Assembly: GCF_051014685.1 (NCBI RefSeq)
Contig: NW_027479708.1
Span: forward strand, 1-64,000
Reading direction: 5' to 3'
DNA: 64,000 bases
Source: Ptiloglossa arizonensis
Lineage: Eukaryota; Arthropoda; Insecta; Hymenoptera; Colletidae
Below are positions 10,165-23,474 of this stretch, one piece after another (position 1 is the first letter of the stretch; each line of letters starts with the position of its first letter). Under the pieces are notes generated by a model. The model searched no databases, was not told the origin of the DNA, and saw nothing but the letters and a program-made list of their open reading frames with translations. Position numbers and translations under genes: made by a program.

Positions 10165-11564
10165 TTCTCAAGCGTTTCTTACCTCCAAACTGCCATATCT
10201 CGCGAACGGATTGATCAATCCGCAAAATTTCTGTTGCATGTGCAAGTAGAAACTCGCCCGATTACAACGGTATGGGTACTTTTCCCCTAGGCCGTTCTAG
10301 TTATTCGTTTCGAGCATCAGAACTGCGAAAATTTTGAGTTTCTCAAGCGTTTCTTACCTCCAAACTGCCATATCTCGCGAACGGATCGACCAATCCGCAA
10401 AATTTCTGTTGCATCTGCAATTAGAAACTCTCCCGATAACAACGGTATGCGTACTTTTCCCCTAGGCCGTTCTAGTTATTCGTTTCGAGCATCAGAACTG
10501 TGAAAATTTTGAGTTTCTCAAGCGTTTCTTACTTCCAAACTGCCATATCTCGCGAACGGATCGACCAATCCGCAAAATTTCAGTTGCATGTGCAAGTAGA
10601 ATCTCGCCCGATTACAACGGTATGCGTACTTTTCCCCTAGGCCGTTCTAGTTATTCGTTTCGAGCATCAGAACTGTGAAAATTTTGAGTTTCTCAAGCGT
10701 TTCTTACTTCCAAACTGCCATATCTCGCGAACGGATCGACCAATCCGCAAAATTTCAGTTGCATGTGCAAGTAGAATCTCGCCCGATTACAACGGTATGC
10801 GTACTTTTCCCCTAGGCCGTTCTAGTTATTCGTTTCGAGCATCAGAACTGCGAAAATTTTGAGTTTCTCAAGCGTTTCTTACCTCCAAACTGCCATATCT
10901 CGCGAACGGATTGATCAATCCGCAAAATTTCTGTTGCATCTGAAAGTAGAAACTCGCCCGATTACAACGGTATGCGTACTTTTCCCCTATGCCGTTCTAG
11001 TTATTCGTGTCGAACATCAGAACTGCGAAAATTTTGAGTTTCTCAAGCGTTTCTTACCTCCAAACTGCCATATCTCGCGAACGGATCGACCAATCCGCAA
11101 AATTTCTGCTGCATCTGCAAGTAGAAACTCGCCCGATTACAACGGTATGCGTACTTTTCCCCTAGGCCGTTCTAGTTATTCGTTTCGAGCATCAGAACTG
11201 TGAAAATTTTGAGTTTCTCAAGCGTTTCTTACTTCCAAACTGCCATATCTCGCGAACGGATCGACCAATCCGCAAAATTTCAGTTGCATGTGCAAGTAGA
11301 ATCTCTCCCGATTACAACGGTATGCGTACTTTTCCCCTATGCCGTTCTAGTTATTCGTTTCGAGCATCAGAACTGCGAAAATTTTGAGTTTCTCAAGCGT
11401 TTCTTACTTCCAAACTGCCATATCTCGCGAACGGATCGACCAATCCGCAAAATTTCTGTTGCATGTGCAAGTAGAAACTCGCCCGATTACAACGGTATGC
11501 GTACTTTTCCCCTAGGCCGTTCTAGTTATTCGTTTCGAGCATCAGAACTGCGAAAATTTTGAGT
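10165..11564. repeat. Block A, 1400-bp 8-mer HOR copy 2
   Basis: Same monomer order as the preceding copy at an offset of 1400 bp. One private difference I saw is cccgataac in place of cccgattac near 10,437. Confidence 0.87.
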
Positions 11565-12789
11565 TTCTCAAGCGTTTCTTACCTCCAAACTGCCATATCT
11601 CGCGAACGGATTGATCAATCCGCAAAATTTCTGTTGCATGTGCAAGTAGAAACTCGCCCGATTACAACGGTATGGGTACTTTTCCCCTAGGCCGTTCTAG
11701 TTATTCGTTTCGAGCATCAGAACTGCGAAAATTTTGAGTTTCTCAAGCGTTTCTTACCTCCAAACTGCCATATCTCGCGAACGGATCGACCAATCCGCAA
11801 AATTTCTGTTGCATCTGCAATTAGAAACTCTCCCGATTACAACGGTATGCGTACTTTTCCCCTAGGCCGTTCTAGTTATTCGTTTCGAGCATCAGAACTG
11901 TGAAAATTTTGAGTTTCTCAAGCGTTTCTTACTTCCAAACTGCCATATCTCGCGAACGGATCGACCAATCCGCAAAATTTCAGTTGCATGTGCAAGTAGA
12001 ATCTCGCCCGATTACAACGGTATGCGTACTTTTCCCCTAGGCCGTTCTAGTTATTCGTTTCGAGCATCAGAACTGTGAAAATTTTGAGTTTCTCAAGCGT
12101 TTCTTACTTCCAAACTGCCATATCTCGCGAACGGATCGACCAATCCGCAAAATTTCAGTTGCATGTGCAAGTAGAATCTCGCCCGATTACAACGGTATGC
12201 GTACTTTTCCCCTAGGCCGTTCTAGTTATTCGTTTCGAGCATCAGAACTGCGAAAATTTTGAGTTTCTCAAGCGTTTCTTACCTCCAAACTGCCATATCT
12301 CGCGAACGGATTGATCAATCCGCAAAATTTCTGTTGCATCTGAAAGTAGAAACTCGCCCGATTACAACGGTATGCGTACTTTTCCCCTATGCCGTTCTAG
12401 TTATTCGTGTCGAACATCAGAACTGCGAAAATTTTGAGTTTCTCAAGCGTTTCTTACCTCCAAACTGCCATATCTCGCGAACGGATCGACCAATCCGCAA
12501 AATTTCTGCTGCATCTGCAAGTAGAAACTCGCCCGATTACAACGGTATGCGTACTTTTCCCCTAGGCCGTTCTAGTTATTCGTTTCGAGCATCAGAACTG
12601 TGAAAATTTTGAGTTTCTCAAGCGTTTCTTACTTCCAAACTGCCATATCTCGCGAACGGATCGACCAATCCGCAAAATTTCAGTTGCATGTGCAAGTAGA
12701 ATCTCTCCCGATTACAACGGTATGCGTACTTTTCCCCTATGCCGTTCTAGTTATTCGTTTCGAGCATCAGAACTGCGAAAATTTTGAGT
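11565..12789. repeat. Block A, HOR copy shortened to 7 monomers (1225 bp)
   Basis: The spacing from tatgggtac at 11,671 to the next at 12,896 is 1225 bp, exactly one monomer less than 1400. The loss is explained by the hybrid monomer just after this interval, about 12,784-12,958. Confidence 0.86.
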
Positions 12790-12958
12790 TTCTCAAGCGT
12801 TTCTTACTTCCAAACTGCCATATCTCGCGAACGGATTGATCAATCCGCAAAATTTCTGTTGCATGTGCAAGTAGAAACTCGCCCGATTACAACGGTATGG
12901 GTACTTTTCCCCTAGGCCGTTCTAGTTATTCGTTTCGAGCATCAGAACTGCGAAAATT
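12784..12958. repeat. Chimeric monomer from an unequal exchange
   Basis: This monomer begins like HOR unit tacttcc/gatcgacc and finishes like the next unit gattgatc/tatgggtac. In the other copies these are two separate monomers. The switch lies in the shared stretch around 12,812-12,836 (ccatatctcgcgaacggat), just before the dyad. This is the expected product of a one-monomer deletion by out-of-register recombination. Confidence 0.85.
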
Positions 12959-13963
12959 TTGAGTTTCTCAAGCGTTTCTTACCTCCAAACTGCCATATCT
13001 CGCGAACGGATCGACCAATCCGCAAAATTTCTGTTGCATCTGCAATTAGAAACTCTCCCGATTACAACGGTATGCGTACTTTTCCCCTAGGCCGTTCTAG
13101 TTATTCGTTTCGAGCATCAGAACTGTGAAAATTTTGAGTTTCTCAAGCGTTTCTTACTTCCAAACTGCCATATCTCGCGAACGGATCGACCAATCCGCAA
13201 AATTTCAGTTGCATGTGCAAGTAGAATCTCGCCCGATTACAACGGTATGCGTACTTTTCCCCTAGGCCGTTCTAGTTATTCGTTTCGAGCATCAGAACTG
13301 TGAAAATTTTGAGTTTCTCAAGCGTTTCTTACTTCCAAACTGCCATATCTCGCGAACGGATCGACCAATCCGCAAAATTTCAGTTGCATGTGCAAGTAGA
13401 ATCTCGCCCGATTACAACGGTATGCGTACTTTTCCCCTAGGCCGTTCTAGTTATTCGTTTCGAGCATCAGAACTGCGAAAATTTTGAGTTTCTCAAGCGT
13501 TTCTTACCTCCAAACTGCCATATCTCGCGAACGGATTGATCAATCCGCAAAATTTCTGTTGCATCTGAAAGTAGAAACTCGCCCGATTACAACGGTATGC
13601 GTACTTTTCCCCTATGCCGTTCTAGTTATTCGTGTCGAACATCAGAACTGCGAAAATTTTGAGTTTCTCAAGCGTTTCTTACCTCCAAACTGCCATATCT
13701 CGCGAACGGATCGACCAATCCGCAAAATTTCTGCTGCATCTGCAAGTAGAAACTCGCCCGATTACAACGGTATGCGTACTTTTCCCCTAGGCCGTTCTAG
13801 TTATTCGTTTCGAGCATCAGAACTGTGAAAATTTTGAGTTTCTCAAGCGTTTCTTACTTCCAAACTGCCATATCTCGCGAACGGATCGACCAATCCGCAA
13901 AATTTCAGTTGCATGTGCAAGTAGAATCTCTCCCGATTACAACGGTATGCGTACTTTTCCCCT
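12790..13963. repeat. Block A, 1400-bp HOR last partial copy
   Basis: It continues the 8-mer order from the chimeric monomer through ctgcaattag, two cagttg/atctcgccc monomers, gattgatc with cgtgtcgaac, ctgctgcatctgc and cagttg/atctctccc. The match ends near 13,964, where cctaggcc replaces cctatgcc. Confidence 0.82.
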
Positions 13964-14375
13964 AGGCCGTTCTAGTTATTCGTTTCGAGCATCAGAACTG
14001 CGCAAATTTTGAGTTTCTCATGCGTTTCTTACCTCCAAACTGCCATATCTCGCGAACGGATTGACCAATCCGCAAAATATCTGTTGCATCTGAAAGTAGA
14101 AACTCGCCCGATTAAAACGGTGTGCGTACTATTCCCCTAGGCCGTTCTAGTTATTTCGTTCCGAGCATCAGACCTGCGAAAATTTTGAGTTTCTCAAGCG
14201 TTTCTTACCTCCAAACTGCCATATCTCGCGAACGGATCGACCAATCCGCAAAATTTCAGTTGCATGTGCAAGTAGAAACTCGCCCGATTACAACGGTATG
14301 CGTACTTTTCCCCTAGGCCGTTCTAGTTATTCGTTTCGAGCATCAGAACTGCGAAAATTTTGAGTTTCTCAAGCG
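13964..14375. repeat. Block A terminal monomers (return of the 1401-bp HOR types)
   Basis: Markers gcgcaaatttt and gtgtgcgtactattcc with ttatttcgttcc reappear in the order seen at about 870-1,190. They carry private changes ctcatgcg, aaaatatctg and cagacctgcg, which suggest less homogenisation at the block edge. Confidence 0.8.
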
Positions 14376-17300
14376 TTTCTTACTTCCAAACTGCCATATC
14401 TAGCGAACGGATTGACCAATCCGCAAAATTTCTGTTGCATCTGAAAGTAGAAACTCGCCCGATTACAACGGTATGTGTAGTTTTCGCCTAGGCCGTTCCA
14501 GTTATTCGTTTCGAGCATCAGAACTGCGAAAATTTTGAGTTTCTAAAGCGTTTCTTACCTCCAAACTGCCATATCTCGCGAACGGATTGACCAATCCGCA
14601 AAATTTCTGTTGCTTCTGAAAGTAGAAACTCGCCCGATTACAACGGTATGCGCACTTTTCCCCTAGGCCGTTCTAATTATTCGTTTCGAGCATCAGAACT
14701 GCGAAAATTTTGAGTTTCTCGAGCGTTTCTTACCTCCAAACTGCCATATCTCGCGAACGGAGTGACCAATCCGCAAAATTTCTGTTGCATCTGAAAGTAG
14801 AAACTCGCCCGATTACAACGGTATGCGCACTTTTCCCCTAGGCCGTTCCAGTTATTCATTTCGAGCATCAGAACTGCGAAAATTTTGAGTTTCTCAAGCG
14901 TTTCTTACCTCCAAACTGCCATATCTCGCGAACGGATTGACCAATCCGCAAAATTTCTGTTGCTTCTGAAAGTAGAAACTCGTCCGATTACAACGGTATG
15001 CGCACTTTTCCCCTAGGCCGTTTTAATTATTCGTTTCGAGCATCAGAACTGCGAAAATTTTGAGTTTCTCAAGCGTTTCTTACCTCCAAACTGCCATATC
15101 TCGCGAACGGATTGACCAATCCGCAAAATTTCTGTTGCTTCTGAAAGTAGAAACTCGCCCGATTACAACGGTATGCGCACTTTTCCCCTAGGCCGTTCTA
15201 ATTATTCGTTTCGAGCATCAGAACTGCGAAAATTTTGAGTTTCTCGAGCGTTTCTTACCTCCAAACTGCCATATCTCGCGAACGGAGTGACCAATCCGCA
15301 AAATTTCTGTTGCATCTGAAAGTAGAAACTCGCCCGATTACATCGGTATGCGTACTTTTCCCCTAGGCCGTTCTAGTTATTCGTTTCGAGCATCAGAACG
15401 GCGAAAATTTTGAGTTTCTCAAGCGTTTCTTATCTCCAAACTGCCATATCTCGCGAACGGATTGACCAATCCGCAAAATTTCTGTTGCTTCTGAAAGTAG
15501 AAACTCGCCCGATTACAACGGTATGCGCACTTTTCCCCTAGGCCGTTTTAATTATTCGTTTCGAGCATCAGAACTGCGAAAATATTGAGTTTCTCAAGCG
15601 TTTCTTACCTCCAAACTGCCATATCTCGCGAACGGATTGACCAATCCGCAAAATTTCTGTTGCTTCTGACAGTAGAAACTCGCCCGATTACAACGGTATG
15701 CGCAGTTTTCCCCTAGGCCGTTCTAGTTATTCGTTTCGAGCATCAGAACTGCGAAAATTTTGAGTTTCTCGAGCGTTTCTTACCTCCAAACTGCCATATC
15801 TCGCGAACGGAGTGACCAATCCGCAAAATTTCTGTTGCATCTGAAAGTAGAAACTCGCCCGATTACATCGGTATGCGTACTTTTCCCCTAGGCCGTTCTA
15901 GTTATTCGTTTCGAGCATCAGAACTGTGAAAATTTTGAGTTTCTCAAGCGTTTCTTAACTCCAAACTGCCACATCTCGCAAACGGATTGACCAATCCGCA
16001 AAATTTCTGTTGCATCTGAAAGTAGAAACTCGCCCGATTACAACGGTAGGTGTAATTTTCCCCTAGGCCGTTCTAGTTATTCGTTTCGAGCATCAGAACT
16101 GCGAAAATTTTTAGTTTCTCAAGCGTTTCTTATCTGCAAACTGCCATATCTCGCGAACGGATTGATCAATCCGCAAAATTTCTGTTGCATCTGAAAGTAG
16201 AAACTCGCCCGATTACAACGGTATGCGCACTTTTCCCCTAGGCCGTTCTAGTTATTCGTTTCGAGCATCAGAACTGCGAAAATTTTGAGTTTCTCAAGCG
16301 TTTCTTATCTGCAAACTGCCATATCTCGCGAACGGATTGATCAATCCGCATAATTTATGTTGCATCTGAAAGTAGAAACTCGCCCGATTACAACGGTTTG
16401 CGCACTTTTCCCCTAGGCCGTTCTAATTATTCGTTTCGAGCATCAGAACTGCGAAAATTTTGAGTTTCTCGAGCGTTTCTTACCTCCAAACTGCCATATC
16501 TCGCGAACGGAGTGACCAATCCGCAAAATTTCTGTTGCATCTGAAAGTAGAAACTCGCCCGATTACATCGGTATGCGTACTTTTCCCCTAGGCCGTTCTA
16601 GTTATTCGTTTCGAGCATCAGAACGGCGAAAATTTTGAGTTTCTCAAGCGTTTCTTATCTCCAAACTGCCATATCTCGCGAACGGATTGACCAATACGCA
16701 AAATTTCTGTTGCATCTGAAAGTAGAAACTCGCCCGATTACATCGGTATGCGCACTTTTCCCCTAGGCTGTTCTAGATATTCGTTTCGAGCATCAGAACT
16801 GCGAAAATTTTGAGTTTCTCAAGCGTTTCTTATCTCCAAACTGCCATATCTCGCGAACGGATTGACCAATCCGCAAAATTTCTGTTGCATCTGAAAGTAG
16901 AAACTCTCCCGATTACATCGGTATGCGTACTTTTCCCCTAGGCCGTTCTAGTTATTCGTTTCGAGCATCAGAACTGTGAAAATTTTGAGTTTCTCAACCG
17001 TTTCTTACCTCCAAACTGCCACATCTCGCAAACGGATTGACCAATCCGCAAAATTTCTGTTGCATCTGAAAGTAGAAACTCGCCCGATTACATCGGTATG
17101 CGTACTTTTCCCCTAGGCCGTTCTAGTTATTCGTTTCGAGCATCAGACTGCGAAAATTTTGAGTTTCTCAAGCGTTTCTTGTCTCCAAACTGCCATATCT
17201 CGCGAACGGATTGACCAATCCGCAAAATTTCTGTTGCATCTGAAAGTAGAAACTCGCCCGATTACAACGGTATGCGTACTTTCCCCTAGGCCGTACTAGT

Positions 17301-17533
17301 TACTCGTTTCGAGCATCAGAACTGCGAAAATTTTGAGTTTCTCAAGCGTTTCTTACCTCCAAACTGCCATATCTCGCGAACGGATTGACCAATCCGCAAA
17401 ATTTCTGTTGCATCTGAAAGTAGAAACTCGCCCGATTACAACGGTATGTGTAGTTTTCGCCTAGGCCGTTCCAGTTATTCGTTTCGAGCATCAGAACTGC
17501 GAAAATTTTGAGTTTCTCAAGCGTTTCTTACCT
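14376..17533. repeat. Block B, HOR copy 1 (long form)
   Basis: The monomer set changes sharply: gatcgacc and cagttgcatgtgc vanish and ctgaaagtag, gcgcac, ttgcttctg, gagtgacc, acatcgg, gaacggcg and cacatctcgcaaac appear. From about 14,550 it matches copy 2 at an offset of 3148 bp up to about 15,580 and at 2798 bp from about 15,930. The difference is two extra monomers (350 bp) in this copy. Confidence 0.82.
15572..15924. repeat. Two-monomer segment present in some block B HOR copies
   Basis: Monomers marked by aaaatattgag plus ttctgacag plus gcgcagttttcc, then ctcgagcg plus gagtgacc plus acatcgg. They are absent from the copies at 17,534 and 20,505 but return at about 26,929-27,285, so presence or absence varies between HOR copies. 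Confidence 0.78.
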
Positions 17534-20504
17534 CCAAACTGCCATATCTCGCGAACGGATTGACCAATCCGCAAAATTTCTGTTGCATTTGAAAGTAGAG
17601 ACTCGCCCGATTACAACGGTATGCGTACTTTTCCCCTGGGCGGTTCTAGTTATTCGTTTCGAGCATCAGAACTGCGAAAATTTTGAGTTTCTAAAGCGTT
17701 TCTTACCTCCAAACTGCCATATCTCGCGAACGGATTGACCAATCCGCAAAATTTCTGTTGCTTCTGAAAGTAGAAACTCGCCCGATTACAACGGTATGCG
17801 CACTTTTCCCCTAGGCCGTTCTAATTATTCGTTTCGAGCATCAGAACTGCGAAAATTTTGAGTTTCTCGAGCGTTTCTTACCTCCAAACTGCCATATCTC
17901 GCGAACGGAGTGACCAATCCGCAAAATTTCTGTTGCATCTGAAAGTAGAAACTCGCCCGATTACAACGGTATGCGCACTTTTCCCCTAGGCCGTTCCAGT
18001 TATTCATTTCGAGCATCAGAACTGCGAAAATTTTGAGTTTCTCAAGCGTTTCTTACCTCCAAACTGCCATATCTCGCGAACGGATTGACCAATCCGCAAA
18101 ATTTCTGTTGCTTCTGAAAGTAGAAACTCGTCCGATTACAACGGTATGCGCACTTTTCCCCTAGGCCGTTTTAATTATTCGTTTCGAGCATCAGAACTGC
18201 GAAAATTTTGAGTTTCTCAAGCGTTTCTTACCTCCAAACTGCCATATCTCGCGAACGGATTGACCAATCCGCAAAATTTCTGTTGCTTCTGAAAGTAGAA
18301 ACTCGCCCGATTACAACGGTATGCGCACTTTTCCCCTAGGCCGTTCTAATTATTCGTTTCGAGCATCAGAACTGCGAAAATTTTGAGTTTCTCGAGCGTT
18401 TCTTACCTCCAAACTGCCATATCTCGCGAACGGAGTGACCAATCCGCAAAATTTCTGTTGCATCTGAAAGTAGAAACTCGCCCGATTACATCGGTATGCG
18501 TACTTTTCCCCTAGGCCGTTCTAGTTATTCGTTTCGAGCATCAGAACGGCGAAAATTTTGAGTTTCTCAAGCGTTTCTTATCTCCAAACTGCCATATCTC
18601 GCGAACGGATTGACCAATCCGCAAAATTTCTGTTGCTTCTGAAAGTAGAAACTCGCCCGATTACAACGGTATGCGCACTTTTCCCCTAGGCCGTTTTAAT
18701 TATTCGTTTCGAGCATCAGAACTGTGAAAATTTTGAGTTTCTCAAGCGTTTCTTAACTCCAAACTGCCACATCTCGCAAACGGATTGACCAATCCGCAAA
18801 ATTTCTGTTGCATCTGAAAGTAGAAACTCGCCCGATTACAACGGTAGGTGTAATTTTCCCCTAGGCCGTTCTAGTTATTCGTTTCGAGCATCAGAACTGC
18901 GAAAATTTTTAGTTTCTCAAGCGTTTCTTATCTGCAAACTGCCATATCTCGCGAACGGATTGATCAATCCGCAAAATTTCTGTTGCATCTGAAAGTAGAA
19001 ACTCGCCCGATTACAACGGTATGCGCACTTTTCCCCTAGGCCGTTCTAGTTATTCGTTTCGAGCATCAGAACTGCGAAAATTTTGAGTTTCTCAAGCGTT
19101 TCTTATCTGCAAACTGCCATATCTCGCGAACGGATTGATCAATCCGCATAATTTATGTTGCATCTGAAAGTAGAAACTCGCCCGATTACAACGGTTTGCG
19201 CACTTTTCCCCTAGGCCGTTCTAATTATTCGTTTCGAGCATCAGAACTGCGAAAATTTTGAGTTTCTCGAGCGTTTCTTACCTCCAAACTGCCATATCTC
19301 GCGAACGGAGTGACCAATCCGCAAAATTTCTGTTGCATCTGAAAGTAGAAACTCGCCCGATTACATCGGTATGCGTACTTTTCCCCTAGGCCGTTCTAGT
19401 TATTCGTTTCGAGCATCAGAACGGCGAAAATTTTGAGTTTCTCAAGCGTTTCTTATCTCCAAACTGCCATATCTCGCGAACGGATTGACCAATACGCAAA
19501 ATTTCTGTTGCATCTGAAAGTAGAAACTCGCCCGATTACATCGGTATGCGCACTTTTCCCCTAGGCTGTTCTAGATATTCGTTTCGAGCATCAGAACTGC
19601 GAAAATTTTGAGTTTCTCAAGCGTTTCTTATCTCCAAACTGCCATATCTCGCGAACGGATTGACCAATCCGCAAAATTTCTGTTGCATCTGAAAGTAGAA
19701 ACTCTCCCGATTACATCGGTATGCGTACTTTTCCCCTAGGCCGTTCTAGTTATTCGTTTCGAGCATCAGAACTGTGAAAATTTTGAGTTTCTCAACCGTT
19801 TCTTACCTCCAAACTGCCACATCTCGCAAACGGATTGACCAATCCGCAAAATTTCTGTTGCATCTGAAAGTAGAAACTCGCCCGATTACATCGGTATGCG
19901 TACTTTTCCCCTAGGCCGTTCTAGTTATTCGTTTCGAGCATCAGACTGCGAAAATTTTGAGTTTCTCAAGCGTTTCTTGTCTCCAAACTGCCATATCTCG
20001 CGAACGGATTGACCAATCCGCAAAATTTCTGTTGCATCTGAAAGTAGAAACTCGCCCGATTACAACGGTATGCGTACTTTCCCCTAGGCCGTACTAGTTA
20101 CTCGTTTCGAGCATCAGAACTGCGAAAATTTTGAGTTTCTCAAGCGTTTCTTACCTCCAAACTGCCATATCTCGCGAACGGATTGACCAATCCGCAAAAT
20201 TTCTGTTGCATCTGAAAGTAGAAACTCGCCCGATTACAACGGTATGTCTAGTTTTCCCCTAGGCCGTTCTAGTTATTCGTTTCGAGCATCAGACTGCGAA
20301 AATTTTGAGTTTCTCAAGCGTTTCTTATCTCCAAACTGTCATATCTCGCGAACGGATTGACCAATCCGCAAAATTTCTGTTGCATCTGAAAGTAGAAACT
20401 CGCCCGATTACAACGGTATGTCTAGTTTTCCCCTAGGCCGTTCTAGTTATTCGTTTCGAGCATCAGACTGCGAAAATTTTGAGTTTCTCAAGCGTTTCTT
20501 ATCT
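17534..20504. repeat. Block B, 17-mer HOR copy 2 (2971 bp)
   Basis: Seventeen monomers minus four single-base deletions (cagactgcg near 19,945, 20,291 and 20,467; tactttcccc near 20,075). It is followed by a further copy at an offset of 2971 bp, which drops to 2970 after one base is lost near 21,420. Distinct monomers include ccgcataatttatg, caatacgcaaaa, ctgttctagatattcg and tcaaccg. Confidence 0.87.
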
Positions 20505-23474
20505 CCAAACTGTCATATCTCGCGAACGGATTGACCAATCCGCAAAATTTCTGTTGCATTTGAAAGTAGAGACTCGCCCGATTACAACGGTATGCGTACT
20601 TTTCCCCTGGGCGGTTCTAGTTATTCGTTTCGAGCATCAGAACTGCGAAAATTTTGAGTTTCTAAAGCGTTTCTTACCTCCAAACTGCCATATCTCGCGA
20701 ACGGATTGACCAATCCGCAAAATTTCTGTTGCTTCTGAAAGTAGAAACTCGCCCGATTACAACGGTATGCGCACTTTTCCCCTAGGCCGTTCTAATTATT
20801 CGTTTCGAGCATCAGAACTGCGAAAATTTTGAGTTTCTCGAGCGTTTCTTACCTCCAAACTGCCATATCTCGCGAACGGAGTGACCAATCCGCAAAATTT
20901 CTGTTGCATCTGAAAGTAGAAACTCGCCCGATTACAACGGTATGCGCACTTTTCCCCTAGGCCGTTCCAGTTATTCATTTCGAGCATCAGAACTGCGAAA
21001 ATTTTGAGTTTCTCAAGCGTTTCTTACCTCCAAACTGCCATATCTCGCGAACGGATTGACCAATCCGCAAAATTTCTGTTGCTTCTGAAAGTAGAAACTC
21101 GTCCGATTACAACGGTATGCGCACTTTTCCCCTAGGCCGTTTTAATTATTCGTTTCGAGCATCAGAACTGCGAAAATTTTGAGTTTCTCAAGCGTTTCTT
21201 ACCTCCAAACTGCCATATCTCGCGAACGGATTGACCAATCCGCAAAATTTCTGTTGCTTCTGAAAGTAGAAACTCGCCCGATTACAACGGTATGCGCACT
21301 TTTCCCCTAGGCCGTTCTAATTATTCGTTTCGAGCATCAGAACTGCGAAAATTTTGAGTTTCTCGAGCGTTTCTTACCTCCAAACTGCCATATCTCGCGA
21401 ACGGAGTGACCAATCCGCAAATTTCTGTTGCATCTGAAAGTAGAAACTCGCCCGATTACATCGGTATGCGTACTTTTCCCCTAGGCCGTTCTAGTTATTC
21501 GTTTCGAGCATCAGAACGGCGAAAATTTTGAGTTTCTCAAGCGTTTCTTATCTCCAAACTGCCATATCTCGCGAACGGATTGACCAATCCGCAAAATTTC
21601 TGTTGCTTCTGAAAGTAGAAACTCGCCCGATTACAACGGTATGCGCACTTTTCCCCTAGGCCGTTTTAATTATTCGTTTCGAGCATCAGAACTGTGAAAA
21701 TTTTGAGTTTCTCAAGCGTTTCTTAACTCCAAACTGCCACATCTCGCAAACGGATTGACCAATCCGCAAAATTTCTGTTGCATCTGAAAGTAGAAACTCG
21801 CCCGATTACAACGGTAGGTGTAATTTTCCCCTAGGCCGTTCTAGTTATTCGTTTCGAGCATCAGAACTGCGAAAATTTTTAGTTTCTCAAGCGTTTCTTA
21901 TCTGCAAACTGCCATATCTCGCGAACGGATTGATCAATCCGCAAAATTTCTGTTGCATCTGAAAGTAGAAACTCGCCCGATTACAACGGTATGCGCACTT
22001 TTCCCCTAGGCCGTTCTAGTTATTCGTTTCGAGCATCAGAACTGCGAAAATTTTGAGTTTCTCAAGCGTTTCTTATCTGCAAACTGCCATATCTCGCGAA
22101 CGGATTGATCAATCCGCATAATTTATGTTGCATCTGAAAGTAGAAACTCGCCCGATTACAACGGTTTGCGCACTTTTCCCCTAGGCCGTTCTAATTATTC
22201 GTTTCGAGCATCAGAACTGCGAAAATTTTGAGTTTCTCGAGCGTTTCTTACCTCCAAACTGCCATATCTCGCGAACGGAGTGACCAATCCGCAAAATTTC
22301 TGTTGCATCTGAAAGTAGAAACTCGCCCGATTACATCGGTATGCGTACTTTTCCCCTAGGCCGTTCTAGTTATTCGTTTCGAGCATCAGAACGGCGAAAA
22401 TTTTGAGTTTCTCAAGCGTTTCTTATCTCCAAACTGCCATATCTCGCGAACGGATTGACCAATACGCAAAATTTCTGTTGCATCTGAAAGTAGAAACTCG
22501 CCCGATTACATCGGTATGCGCACTTTTCCCCTAGGCTGTTCTAGATATTCGTTTCGAGCATCAGAACTGCGAAAATTTTGAGTTTCTCAAGCGTTTCTTA
22601 TCTCCAAACTGCCATATCTCGCGAACGGATTGACCAATCCGCAAAATTTCTGTTGCATCTGAAAGTAGAAACTCTCCCGATTACATCGGTATGCGTACTT
22701 TTCCCCTAGGCCGTTCTAGTTATTCGTTTCGAGCATCAGAACTGTGAAAATTTTGAGTTTCTCAACCGTTTCTTACCTCCAAACTGCCACATCTCGCAAA
22801 CGGATTGACCAATCCGCAAAATTTCTGTTGCATCTGAAAGTAGAAACTCGCCCGATTACATCGGTATGCGTACTTTTCCCCTAGGCCGTTCTAGTTATTC
22901 GTTTCGAGCATCAGACTGCGAAAATTTTGAGTTTCTCAAGCGTTTCTTGTCTCCAAACTGCCATATCTCGCGAACGGATTGACCAATCCGCAAAATTTCT
23001 GTTGCATCTGAAAGTAGAAACTCGCCCGATTACAACGGTATGCGTACTTTCCCCTAGGCCGTACTAGTTACTCGTTTCGAGCATCAGAACTGCGAAAATT
23101 TTGAGTTTCTCAAGCGTTTCTTACCTCCAAACTGCCATATCTCGCGGACGGATTGACCAATCCGCAAAATTTCTGTTGCATCTGAAAGTAGAAACTCGCC
23201 CGATTACAACGGTATGTCTAGTTTTCCCCTAGGCCGTTCTAGTTATTCGTTTCGAGCATCAGACTGCGAAAATTTTGAGTTTCTCAAGCGTTTCTTATCT
23301 CCAAACTGTCATATCTCGCGAACGGATTGACCAATCCGCAAAATTTCTGTTGCATCTGAAAGTAGAAACTCGCCCGATTACAACGGTATGTCTAGTTTTC
23401 CCCTAGGCCGTTCTAGTTATTCGTTTCGAGCATCAGACTGCGAAAATTTTGAGTTTCTCAAGCGTTTCTTATCT
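20505..23474. repeat. Block B, 17-mer HOR copy 3 (about 2970 bp)
   Basis: Nearly identical to the preceding copy. Private changes include gcaaatttc (one A lost near 21,420) and ctcgcggacgg near 23,146. The copy begins inside a hybrid monomer: the 5' half is the ctgtcatatc type and the 3' half is the catttgaaagtagagac/cctgggcgg type, so the crossover lies between about 20,520 and 20,570. Confidence 0.86.

Noticed and set aside
14677..14868. Minus-strand 63-residue ATG open frame, repeated at 17825, 20796, 26034 and in diverged form at 53137
   Set aside because: The ATG comes from the local variant ttcatttcgagcat of one monomer type (a different start in the 53137 copy). The copies are simply HOR repeats of the same satellite unit, with no ribosome-binding or promoter context and no recognisable domain.
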